The translations under genes were made by a program, and so were the position numbers. From a virus, in IMG/VR virus record IMGVR_UViG_3300045136_000284, positions 1 to 42,247 of that record: a stretch of DNA of 42,247 nucleotides. One strand, 5' to 3'. Shown piece by piece: positions 1-9,349 of the stretch (within the stretch, counting starts at the first letter, position 1; the number at the start of each line of letters is the position of its first letter). The notes below the pieces were generated by a model. That model worked only from the letters and a program-made list of their open reading frames with translations, was not told where the DNA came from and did no database searches.

Positions 1-275
1 TCCAGCAGCTCGCTCCAGTCCACGCCGTAGGACTTCATCGCCTCCGGATCTTTCACAAACGTGCGCAATTCCACAATCGCGCTGGGCATCGCCCGTACCC
101 TCCTGTCTTCCCGAACCACCACCGGGTCGTCTTGCCGATGCACAACCAGCCAGCGCCCCTCCCGGCCTACGACGTAGCGCTTCGGCGTAACCGCGCTCGG
201 CGGCGCCTCCGCTGCCGAGCCTAGCAGTACCCCGGCGTATTCCGTAGCTCCGTAGTTTCCACTGCCGTAGCTCAT
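1..275 (-). CDS. Hypothetical protein, cut by the left edge
   Basis: An ATG at 275 overlaps the TGA of the upstream gene (ATGA) and the frame stays open for 91 codons to the window edge. The N-terminus is rich in Gly, Tyr and Ser (MSYGSGNYGATEYAG) and is followed by a more ordinary mixed segment containing KRYVVGREGRWLVVHRQDD. I recognise no family. Its place directly after the spike and a small tail-associated protein suggests a virion or tail accessory protein, which is inference from position only. The C-terminus lies outside the window. Confidence 0.7.
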   Translation of the reverse strand, partial: MSYGSGNYGATEYAGVLLGSAAEAPPSAVTPKRYVVGREGRWLVVHRQDDPVVVREDRRVRAMPSAIVELRTFVKDPEAMKSYGVDWSELL

Positions 276-454
276 GGCGTAGTCCAAACCGCACCTGCGT
301 GCGAACCCAAGCTAGCCTGGCAGATCTGCGGCGCGCCTCCGGCGGCCTCTTCGCCAAGCTGCGGGAAGCCATCGTACCACCAGCGCTCTGAGCCACCAAG
401 GTCGCCCAGCCCGATCGGCAGGCCGTCAACCCAGTAGCGTAGCGTGTCCGCCAT
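272..454 (-). CDS. Small hypothetical protein with a repeated W-[VY]-DG motif
   Basis: This is a 60-residue frame whose ATG overlaps the spike stop codon and whose TGA overlaps the next ATG, so it is translationally coupled on both sides. It contains two similar short segments, RYWVDGLPIG and RWWYDGFPQL, which suggest a small internal duplication. There is no signal peptide or membrane segment. Its position after the spike gene suggests a minor tail or receptor-binding accessory role. The function is unknown. Confidence 0.65.
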   Translation of the reverse strand: MADTLRYWVDGLPIGLGDLGGSERWWYDGFPQLGEEAAGGAPQICQASLGSHAGAVWTTP

Positions 455-2916
455 CAGCTCGCCTCCGTCGCCGACCAGTCGTCCACATAGACGCTGCCAG
501 CGGTTCCGTCGCAGTCCACGTAGAACTCCATCACGCCGTCATCCCCTGATGCCGTGGGGCTGGTTGCAGTTAGCAGCACCCAGGTGTCCGTAGATCCTGA
601 GAAAGTTGCCAGGGTGGTATCGGCCGTGATCCCGATGGCGTAGTTCTGCGCAACGCGAAGCCTTGGCGCCGTGCCGGTGTAGCTGGAAGTCACGTAGACC
701 CATACCGAGACATTGAGCGCAGCGCCATTGGCCACCCCGCGCCGATAGCCGCCAGAGCGCAGCTTACGTGAAGCGGACGCTGGCGTGAGCTGCTCTGATG
801 GCGGAAGGCTTTTGTAGATGCTGGTGGAAGTCCGTGCCGTCCCGGCGGCCAGGTAGCGGCGGTGATCTCCAGCCACCTGATTGTGCTTCATGGAATAGAT
901 GCCCGAGACGTAGGGCATGTCCAAGCTCAAGTTGCTGGTCCCGCTGGAAACAGTGCTGCCGAACTTGCAGCGATAGGCCATGACTCGCGCCGAAGTGGCC
1001 GCAGGCCAGTAGAAATCCGCTGTGGAATGCGGCGCCCGGCCCGTGCCGCTGCCACTTAGATCGCAATCGACCATCTGAAGAATGAACTGGCCATTGTCCA
1101 CCTGCAAGAAATACGGCGTGGAGTAGGACGTTTCTCCGCTGGCGGTGACGCTGTTCATCGACATCACAGACGTGATGATGCTGCTGGTGTTGACACGGAT
1201 GTTGGCATTAGCGTTGCCGAACAACTCGACGTTGGATAGGCTGAGACTGAAGTTTCCTAGGGGGTTAATCCCGTAGCTGTTGTTCCGCCAAATTTTTGCG
1301 TTGGACAGCGTAAGGCTGGAGATCCCAGAGGCGTACACCGCCTGCCCAGCGCAGGAGTGCATAACGATGTCGTCGTAAGCGTAGGGGTACCCGTCGTCAC
1401 AGGTAATCCCTCCGCCGTAGGTGGTTCCGCTAGAGCCTGCCACTCGAAAGCGAGTTGGGGTTACGTTCACCGCCCGGATGTTGGGACCGTACAGGGAGCC
1501 GATGACGGTTACGTCGCTAATCGTAATCGATCCGCTCGCAGCATTCGGCTGGATGCTCATGCAAGAGGTTCCGGTGGTGGCGTATTCCACCAGGTACTGC
1601 ACGGTCAACGAACCATAGAAGCTGTGCGCTCGAATGCCCCAACTGCTTTGCGCGCAGGAGTACAGGGAGCAGTACTGCATCACAACCACCATTCCGGCCC
1701 CGGCTGAGCCTTCGTACGCCGCAATCCCGTACTTAGTTCCTGTGTTAGAACCTAGGTAGTAGAACTCAGCGTACTTGCAGGTAAGGCTGCCGGTCTCCCT
1801 GACGTACAGGTACCCCTGCAATGAGGTGCTGTTGCCGTGGACCTTAACGTTCCGGGTCAAGTTGATTACTTCCGCCTGCGTTGGCGAAGTGCCACTGTGC
1901 GGATAGGTCAGCGTGGAGCTAAGCGTCACCTGAGTGCCAGAGTCCACTGTGCTGATAGTGCGCAGCTCGTTTTCTGAGGCGCTGCGGCGCGTTCCAGCGA
2001 TAGCCAGTTGATCCCCAGCCGCCCAGCCACTGGTGGAGCTAACCGTGAGCGTGCTGCCGCCAGCCGAAGCGTCCGCGGCCAAAAGTTGCATCACATTGGT
2101 CTTCGTAGCGCCTACAATGGTCACGGTGCCATTGGAATCAAGCCCGCTGTCCACGTTCGCTACGCAATCCATCACGTACTCGGCAGTGTAGCCGCTGCCG
2201 ATGGGGTTGGCTTCCGTGCCGATGTTCAGCGTGGCGCCGCTAGAAACTCGCAGTATACCCTTGAGCACAAGCTTGGTGTTGGCATCCGTTTTCCACGTTA
2301 GCGTGCAGCCTGGATTTACAGTAGCGCCAAATGGCGGGCCGCCGCTTACCGTCGGGCCGAAGCTGGTGCTGGAGTTGTTGTCCATCGTCACCGTGAACCC
2401 AGTGAACGACCCTGCACCGGTCCACTGGCCCAGCACGTTGAACTGATCGTTGGCAGCCGGCGCGGCCGTGGTCGTAGTACGAAGCATCCGGCAAACGTTG
2501 TTCGCGGTTGCGTCCCGGTAGAGCGTAACCATGCTGGACGCTGAGGCTACGCAGCGCACCAGGTAGCTTTTGCCGGCAGTGAGCGTCTGCGGCGAGGAGA
2601 ACTTCAGGAACATCCAGTGGATGTTGTTCACTACGTCGCTCACGTTGACAGTGACACTGGCCACGTCCACGCTGTCTGTGGAGTTGCGCAGAGTTACCGT
2701 AAAGGTGTTCGACCCAGGCGATGAGCTGCGAGAGCTGACTAGCACCGCCACGCCATCAACCGTAATCGCCCCCGGAGTGAATGTCTGACTGTCAATGTTG
2801 CTGGTACCCACGGTGACCGTATTCGCCGTGGATTGCAGCATCGAGGTCGAGTCTACGACCGCCCAAGTCGAGGAGCTGGTGAAGTTTCCGCTAGCGATGC
2901 TGATGAGCGTGGCCAT
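454..2916 (-). CDS. Tail spike-like protein with G8-like domain and beta-helix
   Basis: The 820-residue protein is rich in Ser, Thr, Gly and Val, as in phage spikes. Residues 1-190 look like an all-beta N-terminal domain. Residues about 297-361 carry the G8 pattern: GWAAGDQLAIAG, then E-LRTIS, then VTLSSTLTYPHSG, then AEV and LTRNVKV. The G8 family (CEMIP, TMEM2, PKHD1 and bacterial beta-helix proteins) normally precedes a right-handed parallel beta-helix. Residues about 360-660 have the irregular beta-rich character expected of such a helix. The last 130 residues resemble a carbohydrate-binding beta-sandwich (VDDWSATEAS end). The likely role is host glycan recognition or cleavage, but catalytic residues cannot be assigned by eye. 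Annotation as a spike is inferred from fold and position. Confidence 0.7.
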   Translation of the reverse strand: MATLISIASGNFTSSSTWAVVDSTSMLQSTANTVTVGTSNIDSQTFTPGAITVDGVAVLVSSRSSSPGSNTFTVTLRNSTDSVDVASVTVNVSDVVNNIHWMFLKFSSPQTLTAGKSYLVRCVASASSMVTLYRDATANNVCRMLRTTTTAAPAANDQFNVLGQWTGAGSFTGFTVTMDNNSSTSFGPTVSGGPPFGATVNPGCTLTWKTDANTKLVLKGILRVSSGATLNIGTEANPIGSGYTAEYVMDCVANVDSGLDSNGTVTIVGATKTNVMQLLAADASAGGSTLTVSSTSGWAAGDQLAIAGTRRSASENELRTISTVDSGTQVTLSSTLTYPHSGTSPTQAEVINLTRNVKVHGNSTSLQGYLYVRETGSLTCKYAEFYYLGSNTGTKYGIAAYEGSAGAGMVVVMQYCSLYSCAQSSWGIRAHSFYGSLTVQYLVEYATTGTSCMSIQPNAASGSITISDVTVIGSLYGPNIRAVNVTPTRFRVAGSSGTTYGGGITCDDGYPYAYDDIVMHSCAGQAVYASGISSLTLSNAKIWRNNSYGINPLGNFSLSLSNVELFGNANANIRVNTSSIITSVMSMNSVTASGETSYSTPYFLQVDNGQFILQMVDCDLSGSGTGRAPHSTADFYWPAATSARVMAYRCKFGSTVSSGTSNLSLDMPYVSGIYSMKHNQVAGDHRRYLAAGTARTSTSIYKSLPPSEQLTPASASRKLRSGGYRRGVANGAALNVSVWVYVTSSYTGTAPRLRVAQNYAIGITADTTLATFSGSTDTWVLLTATSPTASGDDGVMEFYVDCDGTAGSVYVDDWSATEAS

Positions 2917-2920
2917 AGGC

Positions 2921-4555
2921 TTAGACGCACTCCATGGTGAAATTCACGTAGGTGGCCCCAGAGACCGCGAACAGGTTCACGGCAATGATGTCATTGGCAG
3001 CGATGCTGGTGGTAGTGAAATCGCTCAGGTTCGTGCTTCGGACAGCTTGCCCGGAACTCAAGGAAACTCCGCTGGTATTGATGGAGTTGGAGCTGGTAGG
3101 CAACGACGTGCCGCTTGCGACTTTCCAGAGCTTGATGGTGCATGTCCCGGAGTCCGCCAGTATACTCCACGCCACCATTGTCGAGGCAAATGGCATCCGG
3201 AGGTAGACCGTGCGCCCAGCCGAAAGCGTCGAGCCGCCGCCATCGAAGGTGGCACCGAAGCTGCGTCCTGGCGATGGGCCCGTAAACCCAGTCGCCCCAG
3301 TGTAACCGGTGTAGCCAGTGACCTGCGGGCCTGTGTACCCAGTGTAGCCAGTTGAGCCAGTCGGCCCAATCGGACCAGTGGCTCCGATGAGCCCCGTGTA
3401 GCCTGTCGTCCCGGTGTAACCCGTGTAGCCAGTGAAGTTCCCGGGGCCCGTGTAGCCCGTTGGGCCGAGCGCCCCCTGCGGCCCAGTGTAGCCCGTGTAC
3501 CCGGTTCGCCCAGTATAGCCTGTGTACCCGGTATAGCCCGTGAAGTTCCCTGGGCCAGTGTAGCCCGTCGGGCCTGTCGGGCCGGTCTCACCGGTGTAGC
3601 CCGTGTAGCCACGCGGCCCGATGTAGCCCGTGTAGCCGGTGGCCCCAGTGACTGCCGGCCCAGTGTATCCGGTGTAGCCCGTAGCGCCCGTAGCCGAAGC
3701 TGAGCCTTCCGGCCCAGTGTAGCCCGTGTAGCCAGTCGCGCCGGTGTAGCCCGTTGCTCCCGTGGCAGCCGCAGCGCCCGCTGGCCCCGTGTAGCCGGTA
3801 AACCCAGTGAAGCCAGTGTACCCGGTGACTTCTGGGCCAGTGTAGCCAGTGTACCCGGTGTACCCAGTCGGCCCAGTGACCTCCGGGCCAGTGTAGCCAG
3901 TTGCTCCCGTGGGGCCTTGCGGTCCGGTGTAGCCCGTCGGACCGGTAGCGCCAGTAGCTGCGGCAGCGCCTTCCGGGCCCGTGTAGCCGGTTCCGCCCGT
4001 TGCCCCAGTCGGGCCAGTGTAGCCCGTTGGCCCAGTGATGTTCGGCCCGGTATAGCCAGTCGATCCAGTTGGGCCGGTGTAGCCGGTCATGCCACGCGGC
4101 CCAGTGTAGCCCGTCGGACCAGTGTGCCCATAAGGCCCGGTTTCTCCGCGTGCACCGGTGTAGCCGGTTGGCCCCGTGGCGCCCATCGGTCCGGTGTAGC
4201 CTGTTGGACCAGTCGGCCCAGCGGCTTCCGTGAGCAAATCGGCGATGGTCTTGGCCGTAAGCCCCGCCATCAGGTAGTAGGCTTTTCCCGAAGTGGACTT
4301 GTTCGTAGGGGCAGTGCCTTCCTGGCCACGAGTGACAGTTAGATCGTTGCCTACGATGTTCGTCACTCGGACGATCTCAGCGTTGGGATCGTCGGCTGGA
4401 TCAGGGTAGTCAGTCGCGTTCCACCATGTGGCGTTGAACGGCGGCGTCGGGAAGCGGCTTGCTTGGCCGGAGTAGACCGTCACCAGCGTGGCTACTGCCG
4501 AGTAGTAGCCGAGCACCCGCGCCTTGGCGAAGTTCTTTACCTGGTCGATCGGCAT
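2921..4555 (-). CDS. Collagen-like tail fibre protein
   Basis: The protein has 544 residues. Residues 1-110 form a globular N-terminal domain containing the phrase VTRGQEGT, common in phage tail proteins. Residues about 110-430 are almost continuous Gly-X-Y triplets, dominated by GPT, GYT and GAT, with short breaks such as AAAATGATG and PEVTGYTG. Residues about 430-544 form a non-repetitive beta-rich head ending NFTMECV. Collagen-like stalks between an anchor and a C-terminal knob are well known in phage fibres and support a trimer. Frequent GYT triplets are unusual, since large aromatics in the X position weaken collagen. The ATG shares one base with the preceding TGA. The DNA of the stalk is itself a long imperfect repeat. 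Confidence 0.85.
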   Translation of the reverse strand: MPIDQVKNFAKARVLGYYSAVATLVTVYSGQASRFPTPPFNATWWNATDYPDPADDPNAEIVRVTNIVGNDLTVTRGQEGTAPTNKSTSGKAYYLMAGLTAKTIADLLTEAAGPTGPTGYTGPMGATGPTGYTGARGETGPYGHTGPTGYTGPRGMTGYTGPTGSTGYTGPNITGPTGYTGPTGATGGTGYTGPEGAAAATGATGPTGYTGPQGPTGATGYTGPEVTGPTGYTGYTGYTGPEVTGYTGFTGFTGYTGPAGAAAATGATGYTGATGYTGYTGPEGSASATGATGYTGYTGPAVTGATGYTGYIGPRGYTGYTGETGPTGPTGYTGPGNFTGYTGYTGYTGRTGYTGYTGPQGALGPTGYTGPGNFTGYTGYTGTTGYTGLIGATGPIGPTGSTGYTGYTGPQVTGYTGYTGATGFTGPSPGRSFGATFDGGGSTLSAGRTVYLRMPFASTMVAWSILADSGTCTIKLWKVASGTSLPTSSNSINTSGVSLSSGQAVRSTNLSDFTTTSIAANDIIAVNLFAVSGATYVNFTMECV

Positions 4556-5016
4556 CAGTACACCACCTTCAGTTGGCCATCGCTGGTGCGGTACACCGCA
4601 CCTTTGCTCAGCCCGCCGGCAATCGCAGCGGCATTGTCCGCGTACTCGGGCAGCCCAAGTTCAAACAGCAGCGGGACTACGTTGCCGGAAGCGTCAGTGC
4701 TCCCACGCAGTCGGGCAGTCGCTTCGAATTCCGCTTCGCCTTCGAAGGTCAGCTCGCCGGAGAAGCTCAGCGGGCCAACGTCAAACCGAAACGGCCCAGA
4801 GCGCCCCTGTACCCGAGCGATTTCCGCCGCTAGCGTTTGCACGATCTGATTGATTCTAAAGGCCATCGCCTCCGGCTTCAGGTCCTCTTTGCGAAGCTGC
4901 GGCACGTCGGTTTTGATCTGGCGCACAGGGTCGCCTTGCACATGCGCAGCTTGCGACCGGCCGGGCTTCACCACCGGCTTCACGCTGCCTGAGCTGAACT
5001 CCGTCCCTTCCTTCAC
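4555..5016 (-). CDS. Hypothetical tail-associated protein
   Basis: I take the GTG at 5016, which forms a GTGA overlap with the tail-hub stop and has AAAGGA upstream, giving 153 residues. A longer in-frame ATG at 5139 would lie deep inside the upstream gene. The N-terminal 45 residues are polar and Lys/Val rich. The middle contains an alternating segment ([20 protein letters not shown]) with beta-strand character. The C-terminus ends [15 protein letters not shown], a type of ending often seen on phage tail or fibre-adjacent proteins. It lies between the hub and the fibre. The exact role is unknown. Confidence 0.7.
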   Translation of the reverse strand: MKEGTEFSSGSVKPVVKPGRSQAAHVQGDPVRQIKTDVPQLRKEDLKPEAMAFRINQIVQTLAAEIARVQGRSGPFRFDVGPLSFSGELTFEGEAEFEATARLRGSTDASGNVVPLLFELGLPEYADNAAAIAGGLSKGAVYRTSDGQLKVVY

Positions 5017-8000
5017 AGCATCTGTGTCCTTTCCATCGCTGACATCAGCGGGAACTGCTGATAGCCCTGGCGCATATCCGCCCCTACTGGCATCCACTCG
5101 ACGCGCGAAGCGTCGGCGTAGTGCCGGAAGCCACAGCAAGGATCGAGGCTGATCAGCTCGAAGCCGTACACCCGGCTTTTGTTCAGCACGCCCTCATCGG
5201 AAGCAACCGGGATGTACACCCGCTCGACGTCCCGATAGGGATGCTGCGGCAGCTCCACCTCGTACAGCAGGTTACGATTGTCGGTGAGAACGCGGAATTT
5301 CACCGGAGCGCAACTGTCGTACTGGAGCCACACCTGCTTCAGGAATTTGAAGCCGTTGTAGCCAAAGGTCTGCTCGTAGCTGGACCAGAACGTTTGCACG
5401 CAAGGCAGGCGCACAGCATTGAAGCTGTGGCCAAATAGCTGCGATTTGCCATTGGTCCCTGGCGTCAGCTTCAGCCGGAAGAGCTTCCCGATCAGCTCCT
5501 CCTGGCCGGGTTCGTTCAGAGTGATGATCTGGTGCCGGGTGTCCCAGTTGGTCTTGACCTGGAAGGTGCGCTTCGGGATGCCGTCGGCTTCGATCGTTAG
5601 CGTGCACACCACGCCACCAGTGTCGATGTCCAGGATCAGCTCCCGCAGCAGCTTCTCGCAGGGCCATCCCAGATCCTCCCATTCGGTGAACAGCACCTGG
5701 TCGGGCGGATACTGGATGAAGTCGAAGTGGTAAACCCAAGTCTTGAAATCCGTGTAGGTTGCGCTGGGGCGCAACCGCACCAGCTTCACCGGCTGGTCCA
5801 GATCTATCGGGAACGTGGTTCGCACCCGCAACGGCCCAGTCGAGCTGGTGGAAGCGTCATTGAGCAGCCGGAAGGTCTGCACCGCCATCGCTCGCTGGCG
5901 CCCCATGACGCCATAGGTGATGTCGAGGTTCAGATCAACGTCGTGCCCAACCGAGTCGTACTCCAGCGAAAGCTGCGTCAGGCGCTTGTCGTGCGGATAG
6001 CCCAGATTGTCCCAGTCGCTTGCCCGGCCGCGCTGGATCTCCTCCAGGAACAGGAAGTGGAACGTCAGCGTGTAGAGCGCCACCGGGCGCTTGCCCTTGG
6101 CCTGAATCTCAACGTTAATGGCGTAGGCCTCCCGGCCCAAGCCGCAATTCAGCGTCAATGGGATGCGGTAGCGCCCGCGATCTGGCTGCGCCTCCACAGT
6201 GAAGCGCTCTTCGGCAGTTTCTGAGAAATCGTAGAACACGTCTACGATCACATCCGTTTCCTGGTTCTCCAGCTCCAGAACCATGTCGCCGAAGTGCTTC
6301 TGCATCGCCGGCTGGCCCATGTACATCCAGCCCAGCTTCAGCCTGGCGTCGATCTCTTTTCCGTCGTTTTGGGAAGCGGAGCTGGCGCCGTCGGTGGTGT
6401 AGGGTGCGTCCGGGGTGACTGGCAGGTTGTCCTGATTCAACGTACCATAGGTGGCTTTCCGGCTGGCGAAGATCACCCGGCCGGTGTCCGGCTCGGTCAC
6501 CACCGCATCCACCACCACGTCTTCGCTCGACCAGCGGTCCTCGCGCGTGCTGTAGCGGATTCGGCGCATCTCGCCGTCGGTGTCGCGGTAGGCCAGGAAG
6601 ACGTCATCCTGGTAAAACCACATCAGGATGCGCTCCAGGTCGCTGATGCCTTCGGGCCCGATCTCCTCGCTGAAAGAGATCGGGTAGAAGCCGTTGCTGT
6701 ACTCCCCTTTGAAGATGTGATCGATCGCCTGGGAGTGCTTGACGGCGGCGCCGCCCGAGAACGAATACACGCCATCGTAGCTGATGTAGAACAGCGCGTT
6801 GTTGGCCTTGCACCAGCCCCAAGGCGCCGCCAGGCCTCGCTGCGCTGGAGTTTCCGCAGGCGCCTGCATGGCGCCGTTGTAGACCGTCACGGCGTAGATC
6901 TTACTCTTGTTGAGGCATAGCAGAACCCCTCCGAACTCAGTGATATTCATGATCGGATCGGAGGAGCTGCCAACCTCAATCGCGCCAGGGGAGCCGTCCA
7001 CTTCGTTCACTACCGCAGGAAAGCTCTCCGGACGATTGGGCTTGCTTTTGTAGAGCGTGTTCGGATTGTTCTTGTCCCCGGCCAGGAACACGCAGCCGAA
7101 GGCTTGCGCAGCGTACCGGCAGGGCATGTTCGCCCGGCGGACGGTCTGCACTCGCTCCTGAGCGGCGTGGTCCTTCTGGAACACCGTGACGAAACGCGGC
7201 GGGCTGATGCCGTTCGTCACGGTTTGGACCACGCAGATCTCTTCGTGGTCTGTACCCTGGCCGACCAGGATCGTCGTCCCCGGCGCCAGCACGTCCTCTA
7301 GGGACTGCCCATCGCCCATGCCCGTATGGACGTCCAGCTCCACTTCCACCTGGCCGATGATGGAAGACCCAGGCGCTGGACCAGTCAGCACCCCGTAGCC
7401 TACAATCATCGCCACAAAGGGCGTAGGCAGAACCGAGCTCACCGGGCGGTCGTTGTCGAACTCGGCGATGGGATTGTTGATGATGTCCTCGTCCGGGACG
7501 TTATCCACGAAGTAGCAGTAGCCATCCGGGGTGGCGTGCGCGCTGTTCAGGATGGTCACTCGGCGGTACAGCCCGTCGGAGAACGACCCGCCAGCACGAT
7601 AGAGCACCACGTCCCACATGCCGCCTGTCTGCGGATCGATCCTGCCGATACCTAACGGATCAGGGCTTTCCGGCCTGGCCCACACCTCGATGTTGCCGCC
7701 ATCCGGATCGGTCTCTACGCAGAAGTCGTCCAGCATCAATGGGCTGGGATTGCTCTCATGCCCGGTGATGGGGTTGCGCAGCGTGTAGACGTAGCTGTAC
7801 TTGGCGTAGAGCGACTTCAAGTTGCCGCCGGGCCAACCGACCGCTTGCGCCGGCCACGGCGGCCGGTCGATGCCCCAGTTGCTCATCAGCTCGTAGTCCT
7901 TGCTGGGGGTGTCTTTGAGCTGATCCTTGAGCATCTTGGTGCTGCTGGCCAGGTAGAAATAGGGCCTGCCCGTGAACCCCTTCTTGTAGGCTAGGCCCGT

Positions 8001-8390
8001 CCAGCGCTCCAAAACCGGGCCGAGCTGCGCAGCGTAGATCTCGGAAGAGCCGCTGCTAGGGACGATCGCCAATGGGTCGCCGGCCAGCCGGTAAACGTAG
8101 TTCCCAGCTCCGATGTAGAAGTAGTTGTAGTCCGGGTCCGGCTGGTTGGTGTAGAGCTTGAACAGGCTGTGGATGAAATAGATCAGCCCGGTTTCGCCTT
8201 CGATGCCGCCAGGGGTGAGAACGCGGTAGCCATTGCGGCTGCGCAGTGCCCCTTCGCGCCAGGCGATGAAATTCACCAGGCGCATGTACTGGCCGGCGGC
8301 CAGCATCGCTGGGTCGATCTTCTGGATCTCTCCGGCGTTGCCGAAGGGATACACCAGCGACTGGTAAGGCTGCGGCTGATTCAGCGGCAT
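5013..8390 (-). CDS. Large virion structural protein, probable tail hub/tubular protein
   Basis: With 1125 residues this is the largest protein here. The N-terminus (QKIDPAMLAAGQYMRLVNFIAWREGALRSRNGYR) resembles the start of phage beta-propeller tail or stopper proteins, in which a strand carrying an R-x-GYR-type motif opens the domain. Aromatic and Gly repeats follow through residues 1-600 and beta-sandwich-like repeats make up the second half, which contains several similar units with W and F at regular places. By order (adaptors, holin, this protein, fibre, spike) it corresponds to the tail tubular B or P22 gp10-like component of short tails. There is no signal peptide or membrane segment. 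The function is inferred from size, composition and position. Confidence 0.65.
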   Translation of the reverse strand: MPLNQPQPYQSLVYPFGNAGEIQKIDPAMLAAGQYMRLVNFIAWREGALRSRNGYRVLTPGGIEGETGLIYFIHSLFKLYTNQPDPDYNYFYIGAGNYVYRLAGDPLAIVPSSGSSEIYAAQLGPVLERWTGLAYKKGFTGRPYFYLASSTKMLKDQLKDTPSKDYELMSNWGIDRPPWPAQAVGWPGGNLKSLYAKYSYVYTLRNPITGHESNPSPLMLDDFCVETDPDGGNIEVWARPESPDPLGIGRIDPQTGGMWDVVLYRAGGSFSDGLYRRVTILNSAHATPDGYCYFVDNVPDEDIINNPIAEFDNDRPVSSVLPTPFVAMIVGYGVLTGPAPGSSIIGQVEVELDVHTGMGDGQSLEDVLAPGTTILVGQGTDHEEICVVQTVTNGISPPRFVTVFQKDHAAQERVQTVRRANMPCRYAAQAFGCVFLAGDKNNPNTLYKSKPNRPESFPAVVNEVDGSPGAIEVGSSSDPIMNITEFGGVLLCLNKSKIYAVTVYNGAMQAPAETPAQRGLAAPWGWCKANNALFYISYDGVYSFSGGAAVKHSQAIDHIFKGEYSNGFYPISFSEEIGPEGISDLERILMWFYQDDVFLAYRDTDGEMRRIRYSTREDRWSSEDVVVDAVVTEPDTGRVIFASRKATYGTLNQDNLPVTPDAPYTTDGASSASQNDGKEIDARLKLGWMYMGQPAMQKHFGDMVLELENQETDVIVDVFYDFSETAEERFTVEAQPDRGRYRIPLTLNCGLGREAYAINVEIQAKGKRPVALYTLTFHFLFLEEIQRGRASDWDNLGYPHDKRLTQLSLEYDSVGHDVDLNLDITYGVMGRQRAMAVQTFRLLNDASTSSTGPLRVRTTFPIDLDQPVKLVRLRPSATYTDFKTWVYHFDFIQYPPDQVLFTEWEDLGWPCEKLLRELILDIDTGGVVCTLTIEADGIPKRTFQVKTNWDTRHQIITLNEPGQEELIGKLFRLKLTPGTNGKSQLFGHSFNAVRLPCVQTFWSSYEQTFGYNGFKFLKQVWLQYDSCAPVKFRVLTDNRNLLYEVELPQHPYRDVERVYIPVASDEGVLNKSRVYGFELISLDPCCGFRHYADASRVEWMPVGADMRQGYQQFPLMSAMERTQML

Positions 8391-8399
8391 GGTCCCGGA

Positions 8400-8705
8400 C
8401 TAGCTCGCTTTCTTAACAGCTCCTTTGTAGACCAGCTCCTGAAGCACGAATTGCACCAGCCAGCTCCACAACAGGCTCAGGATCGAAGCTAGGCTCAATC
8501 CGGTAATCGTCAACGTGCCAGAAGCTGGATCAAACTGCGTCTGAATGCCCACCGTGGCGAGCGCCGCCAGCAACGCCGACAGCAAGCGGTTCAACCGGTC
8601 GGTGGACGCCGTGATCCACTTCAACCGAGGCTGCGCTTTTAGCCATTCGATGATGTACACCGCCACGCCAGCGGCGCCGATTTGACTTCCAAACAGGTCG
8701 TTCAT
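8400..8705 (-). CDS. Putative holin (small membrane protein)
   Basis: The protein has 101 residues with hydrophobic stretches at about 8-22 (AGVAVYIIEWL), 40-56 (RLLSALLAALATVGI) and 69-92 (GLSLASILSLLWSWLVQFVLQEL), and a basic tail ending KGAVKKAS. Size, two to three membrane segments and the charged C-terminus fit a holin, which would time release of the endolysin through the inner membrane. The endolysin is at 27959-28483, far away, so this is not a classic lysis cassette. A membrane-associated virion protein is an alternative. The start overlaps the stop of the upstream gene. Confidence 0.55.
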   Translation of the reverse strand: MNDLFGSQIGAAGVAVYIIEWLKAQPRLKWITASTDRLNRLLSALLAALATVGIQTQFDPASGTLTITGLSLASILSLLWSWLVQFVLQELVYKGAVKKAS

Positions 8706-9346
8706 CCTGCTGCTACCCCCACGTCTTCCATGATTTCCTCAGCGATGGCGCGGCAAATCGCAATGCCTTCCTCGTAGCGCGAGCGGCAGTAGTTCTGCCG
8801 CATCTGATCGCGCGTTTCGCCATCGCGCCCAAAGATCCGATCCAGCATTCCGTACTTCAAATAAGGCGCCAGGGTGTCCGGCAACCCGGTGACTTCCGTG
8901 CTCAAGTCGTAGCTTGAGATGTTCGGCTTAATCGGGCCGACCAGTTGCAGCGCGTTCGTTTCGCTGGCCGCTGGGGTGCGATACAGCCCGATATGCTTCA
9001 GCGGAACGCGGTCCTGCTGCCAGTATTGAATCGCCCCGGTATGCGATTCCCACGCCGGGATCATCCGGTCCAGCTCCCCAGCGGTCACCTGCTGCAACAG
9101 CTTGCCCCGGTAGAGCACGTGGTCCACTCGCATCAGGTAGTCGGGCACAGCGATGAAAGGGTTCCCGGATACCAGGCTGGCCGTAACGACGCCCTTGATG
9201 ATCCCGCAGCGCTCAAAGAAATCCGCGACGACCTCGCGGAAATCCGTCAGAAAGTCGGCTTCGGAGTAAACCCCCGTGGTCAACCCGCCTGGCTCTAGCA
9301 GCACGTCGCAGACGCTGAGGTAGATGTCCCCTGCGGTCGTAGCCAC
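8702..9346 (-). CDS. Head-tail adaptor-like structural protein (copy 1)
   Basis: The protein has 214 residues, starting at GTG 9346 with AGGAGG seven bases upstream. It contains the pattern typical of phage adaptor proteins: a helical N-terminus, then a segment meaning 'preferred coordinates then T-x-x-EL' (LLQQVTAGELDRMIPAW), then W-x-x-x-TGAIQYW and a C-terminal helical tail. Adaptors of this kind sit under the portal and connect it to the tail. Two further proteins nearby (9350-9997 and 10517-11689) share the general plan. The assignment rests on pattern and position. Confidence 0.6.
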   Translation of the reverse strand: MATTAGDIYLSVCDVLLEPGGLTTGVYSEADFLTDFREVVADFFERCGIIKGVVTASLVSGNPFIAVPDYLMRVDHVLYRGKLLQQVTAGELDRMIPAWESHTGAIQYWQQDRVPLKHIGLYRTPAASETNALQLVGPIKPNISSYDLSTEVTGLPDTLAPYLKYGMLDRIFGRDGETRDQMRQNYCRSRYEEGIAICRAIAEEIMEDVGVAAG

Positions 9347-9349
9347 AGA

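Noticed and set aside
2921-4555. Simple-repeat assembly artefact in the collagen-like gene
   Set aside because: The frame is open throughout, triplets vary, and both ends are normal domains, so the repeat is protein-driven.
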